Assembly: GCA_903851365.1 (NCBI GenBank)
Contig: CAINOB010000084.1
Coordinates: forward strand, 1-54,635
Reading direction: 5' to 3'
Length of the DNA stretch: 54,635 nt
From: an uncultured Bacteroidota bacterium
Lineage (GTDB): Bacteria; Bacteroidota; Bacteroidia; Bacteroidales; UBA12481
Each line of letters opens with the position of its first letter. Position 1 is the first letter of the stretch. The notes beneath the pieces were generated by a model that saw only the letters and a list, made by a program, of their open reading frames with translations, was not told where the DNA came from and did no database searches. The translations under genes were made by a program, and so were the position numbers. Positions 23,522 through 30,465 of this stretch are shown here, one piece after another.

Positions 23522-23539
23522 CTAAAATCTTAAGAAACA

Positions 23540-24223
23540 ATGAAAAAGACAGTATTGATTCTGTTTGCGATTTTGTGCGCAACAATGACCTTCGGACAAG
23601 GCAAATACAAAACAGGAATTCTCATCAAACTCTATAATGGGCCAAGTTTTAATGGTCCTCAAATCATTGTTAACACAGGTCGAATCATTGAGATAAAGGC
23701 ATTAACAGGAAACTTTTTGCCTGTCACGTACAATGAGAAAGAGTTGTTTATGCCTTATGGAAATCTGAAAGATTGTATCAAGGTTGACGAAAATGGTAAT
23801 GCCATATATCAAAAGCCAATCACTGATACTGTTCTGAAATCAATAAATGCGCTGGTTTACGAACAGCAAAAAGTTGCAGAACCCATTAAAGTTGCAGAAC
23901 CGCCTAAAGCGCCTGACTACGGCGCAGATATAAGGGCAATTAAAGCCAAATTGTATCGAATTTCCGATGGTGGAACTGAACTTCATTCAGCTGGAAACCT
24001 CATGCTAACAGGAACCTTTATTGGATTAGGAGGTGGCGTGGCTACTTATCTTTTGACAAGGAATGGGAATACCACGTTTGGTGCGGCTGTAGGAATCGGC
24101 TCCGGAGTTACCTGCCTTATTATTACAATAGTAGGTTACACTAAGCTAAAGGAGGCCGGAAAATTAATCAGTTTTGGAACGACTTCTTCGGGTATCGGTT
24201 TGTCTTTCAATCTGAATAAATGA
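23540..24223 (+). CDS. Exported SH3-like protein with C-terminal membrane module
   Basis: A 227-residue protein. It has a signal peptide ending T-F-G-Q and an SH3-like domain (N-T-G-R-I-I-E-I-K-A-L-T-G-N-F-L-P-V-T-Y). A linker with the duplicated motif K-V-A-E-P follows around residues 112-122. The C-terminal module has two hydrophobic segments and ends in N-L-N-K, homologous to the separate gene 14133-14549. Compared with the leftward operon, the SH3-like and membrane modules are fused here. Downstream of a FISUMP gene, it mirrors the order FISUMP then membrane protein seen at 15500-14133. Function unknown; envelope location. Confidence 0.65.
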   Translation: MKKTVLILFAILCATMTFGQGKYKTGILIKLYNGPSFNGPQIIVNTGRIIEIKALTGNFLPVTYNEKELFMPYGNLKDCIKVDENGNAIYQKPITDTVLKSINALVYEQQKVAEPIKVAEPPKAPDYGADIRAIKAKLYRISDGGTELHSAGNLMLTGTFIGLGGGVATYLLTRNGNTTFGAAVGIGSGVTCLIITIVGYTKLKEAGKLISFGTTSSGIGLSFNLNK

Positions 24224-24255
24224 AATGCAATTCTTATATCCTTAAAACCAACATA

Positions 24256-24924
24256 ATGAAACAAGACGATATAGAATATTTTGTTAAAGAGTATTACGCT
24301 AATTGTAATTCTAAAAGCCGTTACGTATCATTTGACTATTGCTATAACTACTTCCGAACTTGCGCTGATTTGACTGATGATATGGAAAGGAGTTGCTTGA
24401 CATTGGGCTTCTTTTTGGCCAGTTGGGGAATGTTTAGAGGCAAATCTCTTTTAGAAAAAAGCATCAAACACTATGAAGAAACTATAGAATATATCGCAGA
24501 AATCCCGAAAGATTTTTGGTCAATTGATGTTCGAGAATATGACACAACGATTGATATAATTTTAGAGATATATAATGAGATAAGACAAAAGATGGTTCCA
24601 GATAACAGGGACTTAGTTGTGGTTTCAAAGGTGATGTTAGGAGTATTCGGTTTTGTCCCAGCATTTGACGATTATTTCTGTTCCACTTTCAGATATCTAT
24701 CGAACAATGAATATGGATTTCGTCGAATGAATTACAAATCACTTGATTACCTTTTTCGGTTCTACTTGGCCAACAAGGAGGTAGTCGATAGATTATCCAG
24801 CGAGATGTTTACTACAGATTTTAGGACCGGGGAAAAGACTAGTATAAATTATCCTAGAGCCAAGATTATCGATATGTTTGGCTGGCAACAATTCAAGTTT
24901 TTAAAAGATAGCCAACTGTTATAA
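24256..24924 (+). CDS. Hypothetical protein with ASWGM motif
   Basis: A 222-residue cytoplasmic protein. An upstream ATG at 24220 overlaps the previous stop, but the ATG at 24256 follows the usual 'aaaaccaacata' leader and begins the conserved region. The marker is A-S-W-G-M-F-R-G-K-S around residues 56-65, with Y-C-Y-N-Y-F-R before it and a Phe/Tyr-rich C-terminal half. I have seen this motif in uncharacterised proteins of many bacteria, often in genomic islands, but no function is known to me. It has no signal peptide, unlike the genes before it. Confidence 0.65.
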   Translation: MKQDDIEYFVKEYYANCNSKSRYVSFDYCYNYFRTCADLTDDMERSCLTLGFFLASWGMFRGKSLLEKSIKHYEETIEYIAEIPKDFWSIDVREYDTTIDIILEIYNEIRQKMVPDNRDLVVVSKVMLGVFGFVPAFDDYFCSTFRYLSNNEYGFRRMNYKSLDYLFRFYLANKEVVDRLSSEMFTTDFRTGEKTSINYPRAKIIDMFGWQQFKFLKDSQLL

Positions 24925-25206
24925 TGACGATGATTATTGGAAAATGAGGATTTCGAAACCTAACCTACCATCCACCAACTTATTGTAGTATTTCCAATAC
25001 CACCTTTCCTAGCTTACCTTCAATTTCTCTGACCTCCCGCGCAATCTTTCTAATACCTTAAATTTCAGTTCAGTCCGAATCAGCTGAAGTGTTGAGATTT
25101 CCTATATGCAAATTCCCGCATTTGGCCTTTAAGGAATCCAAACTCTTTCGAAAATCTAAATCGGTGTGCCCGCCGACTGGTCCATAAAACCGGCCGTGTG
25201 TTCGAA
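24925..25206. other. Noncoding region
   Basis: 282 bp with no credible gene, repeat or strong terminator visible. It leads directly into leader L copy 3. Confidence 0.5.
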
Positions 25207-25351
25207 ATTATTCCGCTAAGAAACAACCTTCACTTGTGATTCTGCAAGGATTTTCTCGGCATATCCTCGCTGTGTTCTGGTATTCCAATTCCTCTTTGAC
25301 AGATCAGTCTTTCGGTTGAATGGGAGCAGAAAATTTTAAAAACAAACGACC
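25207..25351 (+). repeat. Repeated leader L, copy 3
   Basis: Third, most divergent copy of leader L: ATTATTCCGCTAAGAAACAACC, TCTGCAAGGATTTTCTCGGC, ATATCCTC and CTGGTATTCCAATTCCTC (core 25249-25294). The sequence after the core differs from copies 1 and 2, so the conserved part is the core and not the gene-proximal end. Confidence 0.75.
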
Positions 25352-25540
25352 ATGGAACATTCAACTAGCACACTGATTGATTTTCAGAAAGATTTTGAAG
25401 ACCACATGAGAGAACTCGCTTCAGAAATTTCAGGCCTTCACATGAGTACCGCACTGGATTTCAAGGACGACTACGCTATAATTCAGAGATTCTGCTTAGG
25501 AACGGAGGAAGCTGATGATTTCTACAGCCAGCCGATATAA
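25352..25540 (+). CDS. 62-residue acidic protein
   Basis: A 62-residue acidic, mostly helical protein (F-Q-K-D-F-E-D-H-M-R-E-L-A-S-E-I; D-F-K-D-D-Y-A-I-I-Q-R-F). No family recognised and unrelated to the 96-residue proteins, although it uses the same leader family (L) and likewise carries its own terminator. The size, acidity and stand-alone unit would fit a phage or mobile-element inhibitor protein, but that is speculation. Confidence 0.6.
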   Translation: MEHSTSTLIDFQKDFEDHMRELASEISGLHMSTALDFKDDYAIIQRFCLGTEEADDFYSQPI

Positions 25541-25545
25541 CATAC

Positions 25546-25569
25546 AAGGGGCCAAAACCCCTTTTTTTT
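25546..25569 (+). terminator. Rho-independent terminator after 62-residue gene
   Basis: AAGGGG and CCCCTT arms around CCAAAA, then a run of eight T. Confidence 0.88.
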
Positions 25570-25624
25570 GGTCGATGTTCAACAATTTACGTTATTTTGA
25601 AACTTGAAAATTTCGCCAGCGACT

Positions 25625-26029
25625 ATGAAAAAGATCAAGGTTTGTTCACAATGCGGATCACAAGAAATTACCGGTCACAGTTTAGCTGGCTATAATTGGT
25701 TTTCCGAAAGATGGGAATCTTACCACCAGGTCGATCATGTTACCTGCGATTGTTGCAATATGGAAGTCACAACAAAAGATATCCTCGCTGAATACACTAC
25801 CAGTGACCTATGGTTCTATTTCAATCTGATCAGCGCTTACCCGGCAGCCAAGGAGCTGAGAAAAATGCTGGATAAGCCGAATTACGCAAAAAAGGTTGAT
25901 TTTAAACCGGAATTAACCTCCAAAAAACTAGCCGACCTCCTTCTGACTGCATTCATCTGGACGAAAACCAACAAGGATAAAAGCTTTTGGCAGGAGTTAT
26001 TGGACAGACTCCAAAGATCTGGTTTGTAA
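25625..26029 (+). CDS. Zinc-ribbon hypothetical protein
   Basis: A 134-residue protein. The ATG at 25625 is chosen over a TTG at 25604 since it leads directly into the conserved start K-K-I-K-V-C-S-Q-C-G. Two Cys pairs (C-S-Q-C and C-D-C-C, about 35 residues apart) make a zinc ribbon in the N-terminal third. The remainder is helical (A-K-E-L-R-K-M-L-D, W-Q-E-L-L-D-R-L). It is the last cargo gene before the phage portal operon and is followed by a terminator. Function unknown; zinc ribbons often bind nucleic acid. Confidence 0.6.
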   Translation: MKKIKVCSQCGSQEITGHSLAGYNWFSERWESYHQVDHVTCDCCNMEVTTKDILAEYTTSDLWFYFNLISAYPAAKELRKMLDKPNYAKKVDFKPELTSKKLADLLLTAFIWTKTNKDKSFWQELLDRLQRSGL

Positions 26030-26059
26030 TCCAAGACAAGGTTAAGAGCCTTTTGATCT

Positions 26060-26088
26060 AAAACCCCGCTTCTCAAGGCGGTTTTTTT
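26060..26088 (+). terminator. Rho-independent terminator before portal operon
   Basis: AAAACC..CGC and GCG..GTTTT arms around a TTCTCAAG-type loop, followed by T-run. It isolates the structural operon from the cargo. Confidence 0.8.
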
Positions 26089-26110
26089 ATGTATCCTTTG
26101 TACATCTAAC

Positions 26111-26145
26111 TGTCCTTTTTTATCAGTTACCCCGCCAATATCTTG
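26111..26145 (+). promoter_or_regulatory. Phage late promoter, copy B
   Basis: TGTCCTTTTT at 26111-26120 and TATCTTG at 26139-26145, with TGTCC-to-TA distance 28 nt as in copies A, C and D. The ATG at 26163 is 24 nt after the TA, implying a very short untranslated leader. Confidence 0.7.
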
Positions 26146-26162
26146 GCCTGAAATCAAATGAA

Positions 26163-26441
26163 ATGGCCACAAAAATCAGACGGAACAAGGTGCTGAAATA
26201 CCTCGACATCAAGGAAACACCATCCGGTGAGCAAATCTCCTTTAGCATCGTATTCATTAAAAAGAATGGCGAAAGAGTGTTCCTGCCGAGGGCAGTGGCC
26301 ACCGGCCTTCCTTTTTCATTGAAAACAAACCGGATGCGTGGAGTAGTGCCGATTGACTCCGACGGTGAAAAAACCGGACACGTTTATCCGGTCAACATCG
26401 ACAACATACTGGAATATAATTCGATGGAGGTATTACTGTAA
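26163..26441 (+). CDS. Small phage protein before the portal
   Basis: A 92-residue, beta-rich basic protein (K-Y-L-D-I-K-E-T-P-S-G-E-Q-I-S-F-S-I-V-F; G-E-R-V-F-L-P-R-A). First gene after promoter B; its last base is shared with the portal start (taATGg). No named family recognised. Coupling to the portal suggests a role in head or neck formation or its regulation. Confidence 0.65.
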   Translation: MATKIRRNKVLKYLDIKETPSGEQISFSIVFIKKNGERVFLPRAVATGLPFSLKTNRMRGVVPIDSDGEKTGHVYPVNIDNILEYNSMEVLL

Positions 26442-27781
26442 TGGCGAAAATACTCTGGAATAACGAAGGCACACCCCTGATGGCCTACGGGGAAAAGGCT
26501 TTTATTTCCACCGTCGGATCACTGCCAGTGGTTAAGCCAGCCAAAACCATCGAAGAATTGGACCAGAATGAATCCTTCGATGATTATAAGATAAGCCCCT
26601 GGGGCCCGGCCAACGATTTTCCGGTTACTGCCCTGGACATAATCGGACGAACCGGAGTACTCAATACCGGATTGAAGTTCATCCGGAATTTCACCCTTGG
26701 CCAGGGGATATTCCCTGTCCGGATAATCGGCTACGATGATCAGGGCAATGAAAAAATGGAAATAATCAATGATCCCAAACTCACCCGGTTCCTTGAAGGA
26801 AGACTCGTTCGCCGGTATATGGCCAACGCCCTTCGTGATTACTTTAAACTGGGAATCGCATTTCCCCAACTGATTCTCAATACCGATGGCAGTGAGATTG
26901 TTGGGATCAATACCATCAATGCCCAGCATTGCCGTTTAACGGAAGCAAAAAACGGGATTATTGAAAATTGCATCATCCATGGTGCATGGCCGGATCAACC
27001 GGTGGCAAAGGCTGAAGTCATTCCATTACTCGATACTTATGATCCATTAGCTGACCTGATTAATAAAAAGATAGCCAAGAAGGCAACCGCTAAATCCTAT
27101 ATCTATCCCATCCGGGATGAGTGGGGCAATGAAGACTATTACCCCCTCCCGATATGGTATTCCGCCTATCGCGCCGGCTGGATCGATATCGCGAACCAGG
27201 TACCAGCATTCCTGAAAAAAGCGTACGCCAATCAGATTACCTGGCTCTGGCATGTGAAAATCCCTTATGCCTATTGGGATAAACGGTTCCCTAAGAGCCA
27301 GTATAAAGACGATAAGGTTCGCATGCAACTCATACAGGCTGAGATGGATTCAATCGAACAATCCTTGACCGGCACCGCCAATGCCAATAAAGCATTGTTC
27401 TCACATTATGCGTCAAATTCCCAGGGGAAACCCGAAGAGCAATGGTTCATCGAATCTTTGGATAACAAGTACAAAGAGGGTGATAAACTCATCACCTCGG
27501 CTGCAGCCAACTCGGAGATTCTTTTCGCACTCATGATCAATCCCAACGTGATGGGCGCCGGGATGCCAGGTGGCATCTATGCCGGTAACCAGGGAGGATC
27601 AAATATCCGCGAAGCTTTCCTGGTCAATATTGCCGGCGCGTGGCTCGACCGTCAAAACATTCTGGATCCCATTGAGGCGATGCTTGAGTTCAATGGAGTT
27701 GCCGACGTTCAGCTCCGATTCCGTAATACCATATTAACCACCCTGGATACCGGAGCCGGTACCCAGAAAATGCTCAGCTGA
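26441..27781 (+). CDS. Phage portal protein (putative)
   Basis: A 446-residue protein with a portal-like layout. The N-terminal arm contains P-W-G-P-A-N-D-F-P. D-I-I-G-R-T-G-V-L-N-T-G-L-K-F opens the core. The central region is alpha/beta with D-Y-F-K-L-G-I-A-F-P-Q-L, the 'lead into wing' segment where portals read G-N-A-Y/F. The C-terminal crown carries I-R-E-A-F-L-V-N and L-D-P-I-E-A-M-L. It forms the ring through which DNA enters the capsid and to which the terminase docks. In related Bacteroidota prophages this gene follows the large terminase, whereas here 18 kb of cargo separates them. The call rests on layout and context, not on a signature motif. Confidence 0.65.
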   Translation: MAKILWNNEGTPLMAYGEKAFISTVGSLPVVKPAKTIEELDQNESFDDYKISPWGPANDFPVTALDIIGRTGVLNTGLKFIRNFTLGQGIFPVRIIGYDDQGNEKMEIINDPKLTRFLEGRLVRRYMANALRDYFKLGIAFPQLILNTDGSEIVGINTINAQHCRLTEAKNGIIENCIIHGAWPDQPVAKAEVIPLLDTYDPLADLINKKIAKKATAKSYIYPIRDEWGNEDYYPLPIWYSAYRAGWIDIANQVPAFLKKAYANQITWLWHVKIPYAYWDKRFPKSQYKDDKVRMQLIQAEMDSIEQSLTGTANANKALFSHYASNSQGKPEEQWFIESLDNKYKEGDKLITSAAANSEILFALMINPNVMGAGMPGGIYAGNQGGSNIREAFLVNIAGAWLDRQNILDPIEAMLEFNGVADVQLRFRNTILTTLDTGAGTQKMLS

Positions 27782-27782
27782 T

Positions 27783-28790
27783 ATGTTTTTCAAATCCACA
27801 CTCAACGCCAAGCTCGAGGAAGTCAGGAAATACCTGCCGGTCAGCCTTGCAACCACGTTCTCGAATATTAGTCCATTCATTCAATCGGCAGAGGTCAATT
27901 ATATCCTACCGCTTCTCGGGCAGCAGTTATATGACCTGGTCCAAAAGTTTTATGACTCGCCTACTCCACTACCGGCTGGCATCACCGTAGAATCTTCGCC
28001 TAAATACACCATCCTGATCGAGCATATTCAACGCTCGCTGATCAACCTGACCTATTGGGCATCGTTCGATTTCATGAATATTTTGATGAACGATTCCGGA
28101 TTCCACCGTCAGGAGTCAGATCATGAAAAATCCCTGTTCAAATATCAGGAAGACAGTCTGAAAGCCGGATTCAAAAACAATGGGTTTGATGGCCTGGATA
28201 CGATGCTGGAATTCATTGAGGCCAATATGCCAGCGTTCCCACTGTTTTCGGAGAGTGCAAACTATACCGAGCGCAAAAGCTCCATCATCCCCAATACGGC
28301 TGGGTTTAATAAAATCTTCAACATCAATAACTCCCGGCTGGTTTTCCTCAAAATCAGCCGTTACATTACGCAGGTTGAAGATTTCGAAATTCAGGCTTTG
28401 CTGGGTGCAAACCTTTTCGCAAGAGTGAAAGAGGAAATTGCCAAAACCTTGCCGGATGATAAAATCATCAAGCTGATTCCATACATCCAGAAACCATTGG
28501 TCCATCTCTCGATTGCCCGGGCAGGATTCCATCTGGGGATTAACATCACGGATAAAGGCCTATTTTTCGAATCTCAAAACGCAACCCAGCAAAACTCACA
28601 CGTAACAACCCCTTTATCTGATCAGCAATACTTTGCGCTGGCCCGATCATCGGAAAATGTAGGTTTGGCCTATATGGACAGGCTGACCGGTTTTCTATCT
28701 GCCAACGCTATGGATTACCCGGAATATGTGATCCCCGGTGGATCGCCGTTAATCCGAACCAACACAGGCAAAACAACATTCTGGGTATGA
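27783..28790 (+). CDS. DUF6712-like phage structural protein
   Basis: A 335-residue protein beginning one base after the portal stop. The N-terminal region L-E-E-V-R-K-Y-L-P-V-S-L ... I-Q-S-A-E-V-N-Y-I-L-P-L-L-G-Q-Q-L-Y resembles DUF6712, a family of Bacteroidota phage proteins next to portals. A similar unit recurs in the second half (I-T-Q-V-E-D-F-E-I-Q-A-L-L-G-A-N-L-F), so the protein looks like an internal duplication of one helical domain. The position fits a head-tail connector. Since no other capsid candidate is present between portal and tape measure, a capsid role cannot be excluded, but the helical make-up argues against an HK97 fold. Confidence 0.55.
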   Translation: MFFKSTLNAKLEEVRKYLPVSLATTFSNISPFIQSAEVNYILPLLGQQLYDLVQKFYDSPTPLPAGITVESSPKYTILIEHIQRSLINLTYWASFDFMNILMNDSGFHRQESDHEKSLFKYQEDSLKAGFKNNGFDGLDTMLEFIEANMPAFPLFSESANYTERKSSIIPNTAGFNKIFNINNSRLVFLKISRYITQVEDFEIQALLGANLFARVKEEIAKTLPDDKIIKLIPYIQKPLVHLSIARAGFHLGINITDKGLFFESQNATQQNSHVTTPLSDQQYFALARSSENVGLAYMDRLTGFLSANAMDYPEYVIPGGSPLIRTNTGKTTFWV

Positions 28791-29506
28791 CAACCATCGA
28801 AATACAATACCGGCCCTTTAGGTGGCTGAATTATACCTGCAAGATAAAGACCACCCATCCGGATTCCTGGGAAGAGCTGACTCCCGCTCAGTTTATCTCC
28901 GCAGCTTGCGTGTTCAAGGAAACCATAACGGATGATAAACTGATCGCCTCGATGCTGGGGCTCCGGAAAAGGTTGATCCGGAAACTCTCCCCTTATCAGA
29001 AGTTCAGCCTGATTGAACTCCTGAAATTCCTGGAAACGTACAAGCCCTATTACGAGTTCATCATCCCCCGGATTGCAGGGTTCAAAGCGCCATACCCCCG
29101 GCTGAAAGATGAGACTTTCGGCTGTTTCATATTTGCCGAAACTTACTTTGAACGCTACTCTTCCACCCATGAACCGGAGTACCTATCCAAGTTTATCGCG
29201 TGCTTTTACCGGCCCTCAGCGTTCAAAGAATCCGATATTAATGTCCGGGCGGGTACCATCGCCAAACAACCCTTGCTAACTCAGGAAGCCATATTCATTA
29301 ACTATTTTCTGATCAGGGAGTGGTACACCCAGGAGTACCCTCTGGTATTCAAGCCGGCAGCGAATCAATCCAAAAAGGAAAAATCAACCTGGTTGGACGT
29401 TTACGATGCCGTGGTTGGTGATGATATCGTAAAGCAGGAAGAATATGCCAATCTCCCGATATCAACCGTCCTCCGGTATCTGAACAAACGCATACAAAAA
29501 CACTGA
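28787..29506 (+). CDS. Phage head/tail operon protein, unknown function
   Basis: A 239-residue, mainly helical protein overlapping the previous stop (ATGA). Notable segments are S-W-E-E-L-T-P-A-Q-F-I-S-A-A near residues 28-41, a Phe/Tyr-rich middle and a Lys-rich C-terminus. Its position three genes before the tape measure and its helical nature would suit a tail assembly chaperone, but no sequence signature supports this. I see no slippery-site extension at its end. Confidence 0.55.
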   Translation: MTTIEIQYRPFRWLNYTCKIKTTHPDSWEELTPAQFISAACVFKETITDDKLIASMLGLRKRLIRKLSPYQKFSLIELLKFLETYKPYYEFIIPRIAGFKAPYPRLKDETFGCFIFAETYFERYSSTHEPEYLSKFIACFYRPSAFKESDINVRAGTIAKQPLLTQEAIFINYFLIREWYTQEYPLVFKPAANQSKKEKSTWLDVYDAVVGDDIVKQEEYANLPISTVLRYLNKRIQKH

Positions 29507-29507
29507 C

Positions 29508-30014
29508 ATGAAAGCCAAATTCGCTGAGTTCGTCTCCTATCTTGAAAACCTGGCGACTACTCACTCGCTCATCCGGCACCGTGTTGGCGAAAAGCACTTC
29601 TTTCGTTTCGAACTGGAAGAAATGCTAACCGGTATGAGGTCCGATATCAACTACCCGGCACTTATCCTGGAAGGGTACGATTTCAATTTTATCGATCTGG
29701 ATTCCGATAATGTGCACAAACACCTGAACTGCGGGTTTATGCTGATCGGTAAAATCTCAGACAAAGGCGATTATGATGCCATTCATACCCTTTGGGATCA
29801 TCTGGAAGAGATTGGCGATGAAATTATTATCAGGATACTCAGTGATAAACGGGAAAAGAAAACCGGATGCCTGGCCTATTTTCATGTCCGCAATGTAACC
29901 GGCACGCCGCTGACGGATATCAATCTCATTCATTACGGATTCCGATATGAGTTTCAGTTATCCTGGCCCATCTCAAACGAAATAGACAGGGAGGTATGGG
30001 ACGATGCAGGATAA
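29508..30014 (+). CDS. Phage tail/neck protein, unknown function
   Basis: A 168-residue protein with alternating strands and helices (F-M-L-I-G-K-I-S-D-K-G-D-Y-D-A-I, I-I-I-R-I-L-S-D-K, H-Y-G-F-R-Y-E-F-Q-L-S-W). The closing pattern of an Asn/Thr-rich strand followed by 'Y-E-F-Q-L' resembles tail terminator or tail tube subunits, which end in similar beta hairpins. This is structural guesswork. It overlaps the next gene by 11 bases. Confidence 0.5.
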   Translation: MKAKFAEFVSYLENLATTHSLIRHRVGEKHFFRFELEEMLTGMRSDINYPALILEGYDFNFIDLDSDNVHKHLNCGFMLIGKISDKGDYDAIHTLWDHLEEIGDEIIIRILSDKREKKTGCLAYFHVRNVTGTPLTDINLIHYGFRYEFQLSWPISNEIDREVWDDAG

Positions 30015-30465
30015 CTTGGAGATCGAAGAATACAATAAAGTTGTCATTCAGTGGGGATTCCGGACACGGAGCCTGCTGAAAACCAGCATCGCTTCCCTTT
30101 CGATGAAAGGCAAAGGTGATCTGATGCGCCAGCTTCAGATGAAAACCAAAAAAGATTACGGGGAAATTGACCGGGTCATATTCAACTTCCCCCGGCACGG
30201 CGCTTTTTTTCATAAAGGCGTTGGCCGTGGATACATCATTATATCCGGACGGGTCATTCGCGGGAGGAGAAATCAACCTTCAAAACATGGCAGCAATACC
30301 CTCGAAAACACCATCCAGCATGTGAACACTGAACCCATAAGAAGATTTCCGAAAGCCTGGTTCACCCCGGTTTTCGAACGCGAAATTCCCAGACTGGCAG
30401 ATGTAATCACCCGACTGAAAGCAGATGCGATACTCGATTCAAACACCTTTAAACTCCGCACGTAA
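30004..30465 (+). CDS. Putative neck/tail completion protein
   Basis: A 153-residue basic protein. It has a helical N-terminus and a middle with N-F-P-R-H-G-A-F-F-H-K-G-V-G-R-G, then P-K-A-W-F-T-P-V-F-E-R and a helical C-terminus. The order 'basic loop, then helical end with F-x-P-x-F/I-x-x-x-I-P-x-L-A-D' recalls HK97 gp10-type neck proteins that bind inside the head-tail joint. It lies immediately before the tape measure, with which it shares one base (taATGt). Confidence 0.5.
   Translation: MQDNLEIEEYNKVVIQWGFRTRSLLKTSIASLSMKGKGDLMRQLQMKTKKDYGEIDRVIFNFPRHGAFFHKGVGRGYIIISGRVIRGRRNQPSKHGSNTLENTIQHVNTEPIRRFPKAWFTPVFEREIPRLADVITRLKADAILDSNTFKLRT

Noticed and set aside
19691-24223. A complete diversity-generating retroelement in the FISUMP array
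   Set aside because: No reverse transcriptase with Y-x-D-D, accessory gene or adenine-differing template repeat is visible in the window; only the target-like C-terminus remains as a finding.
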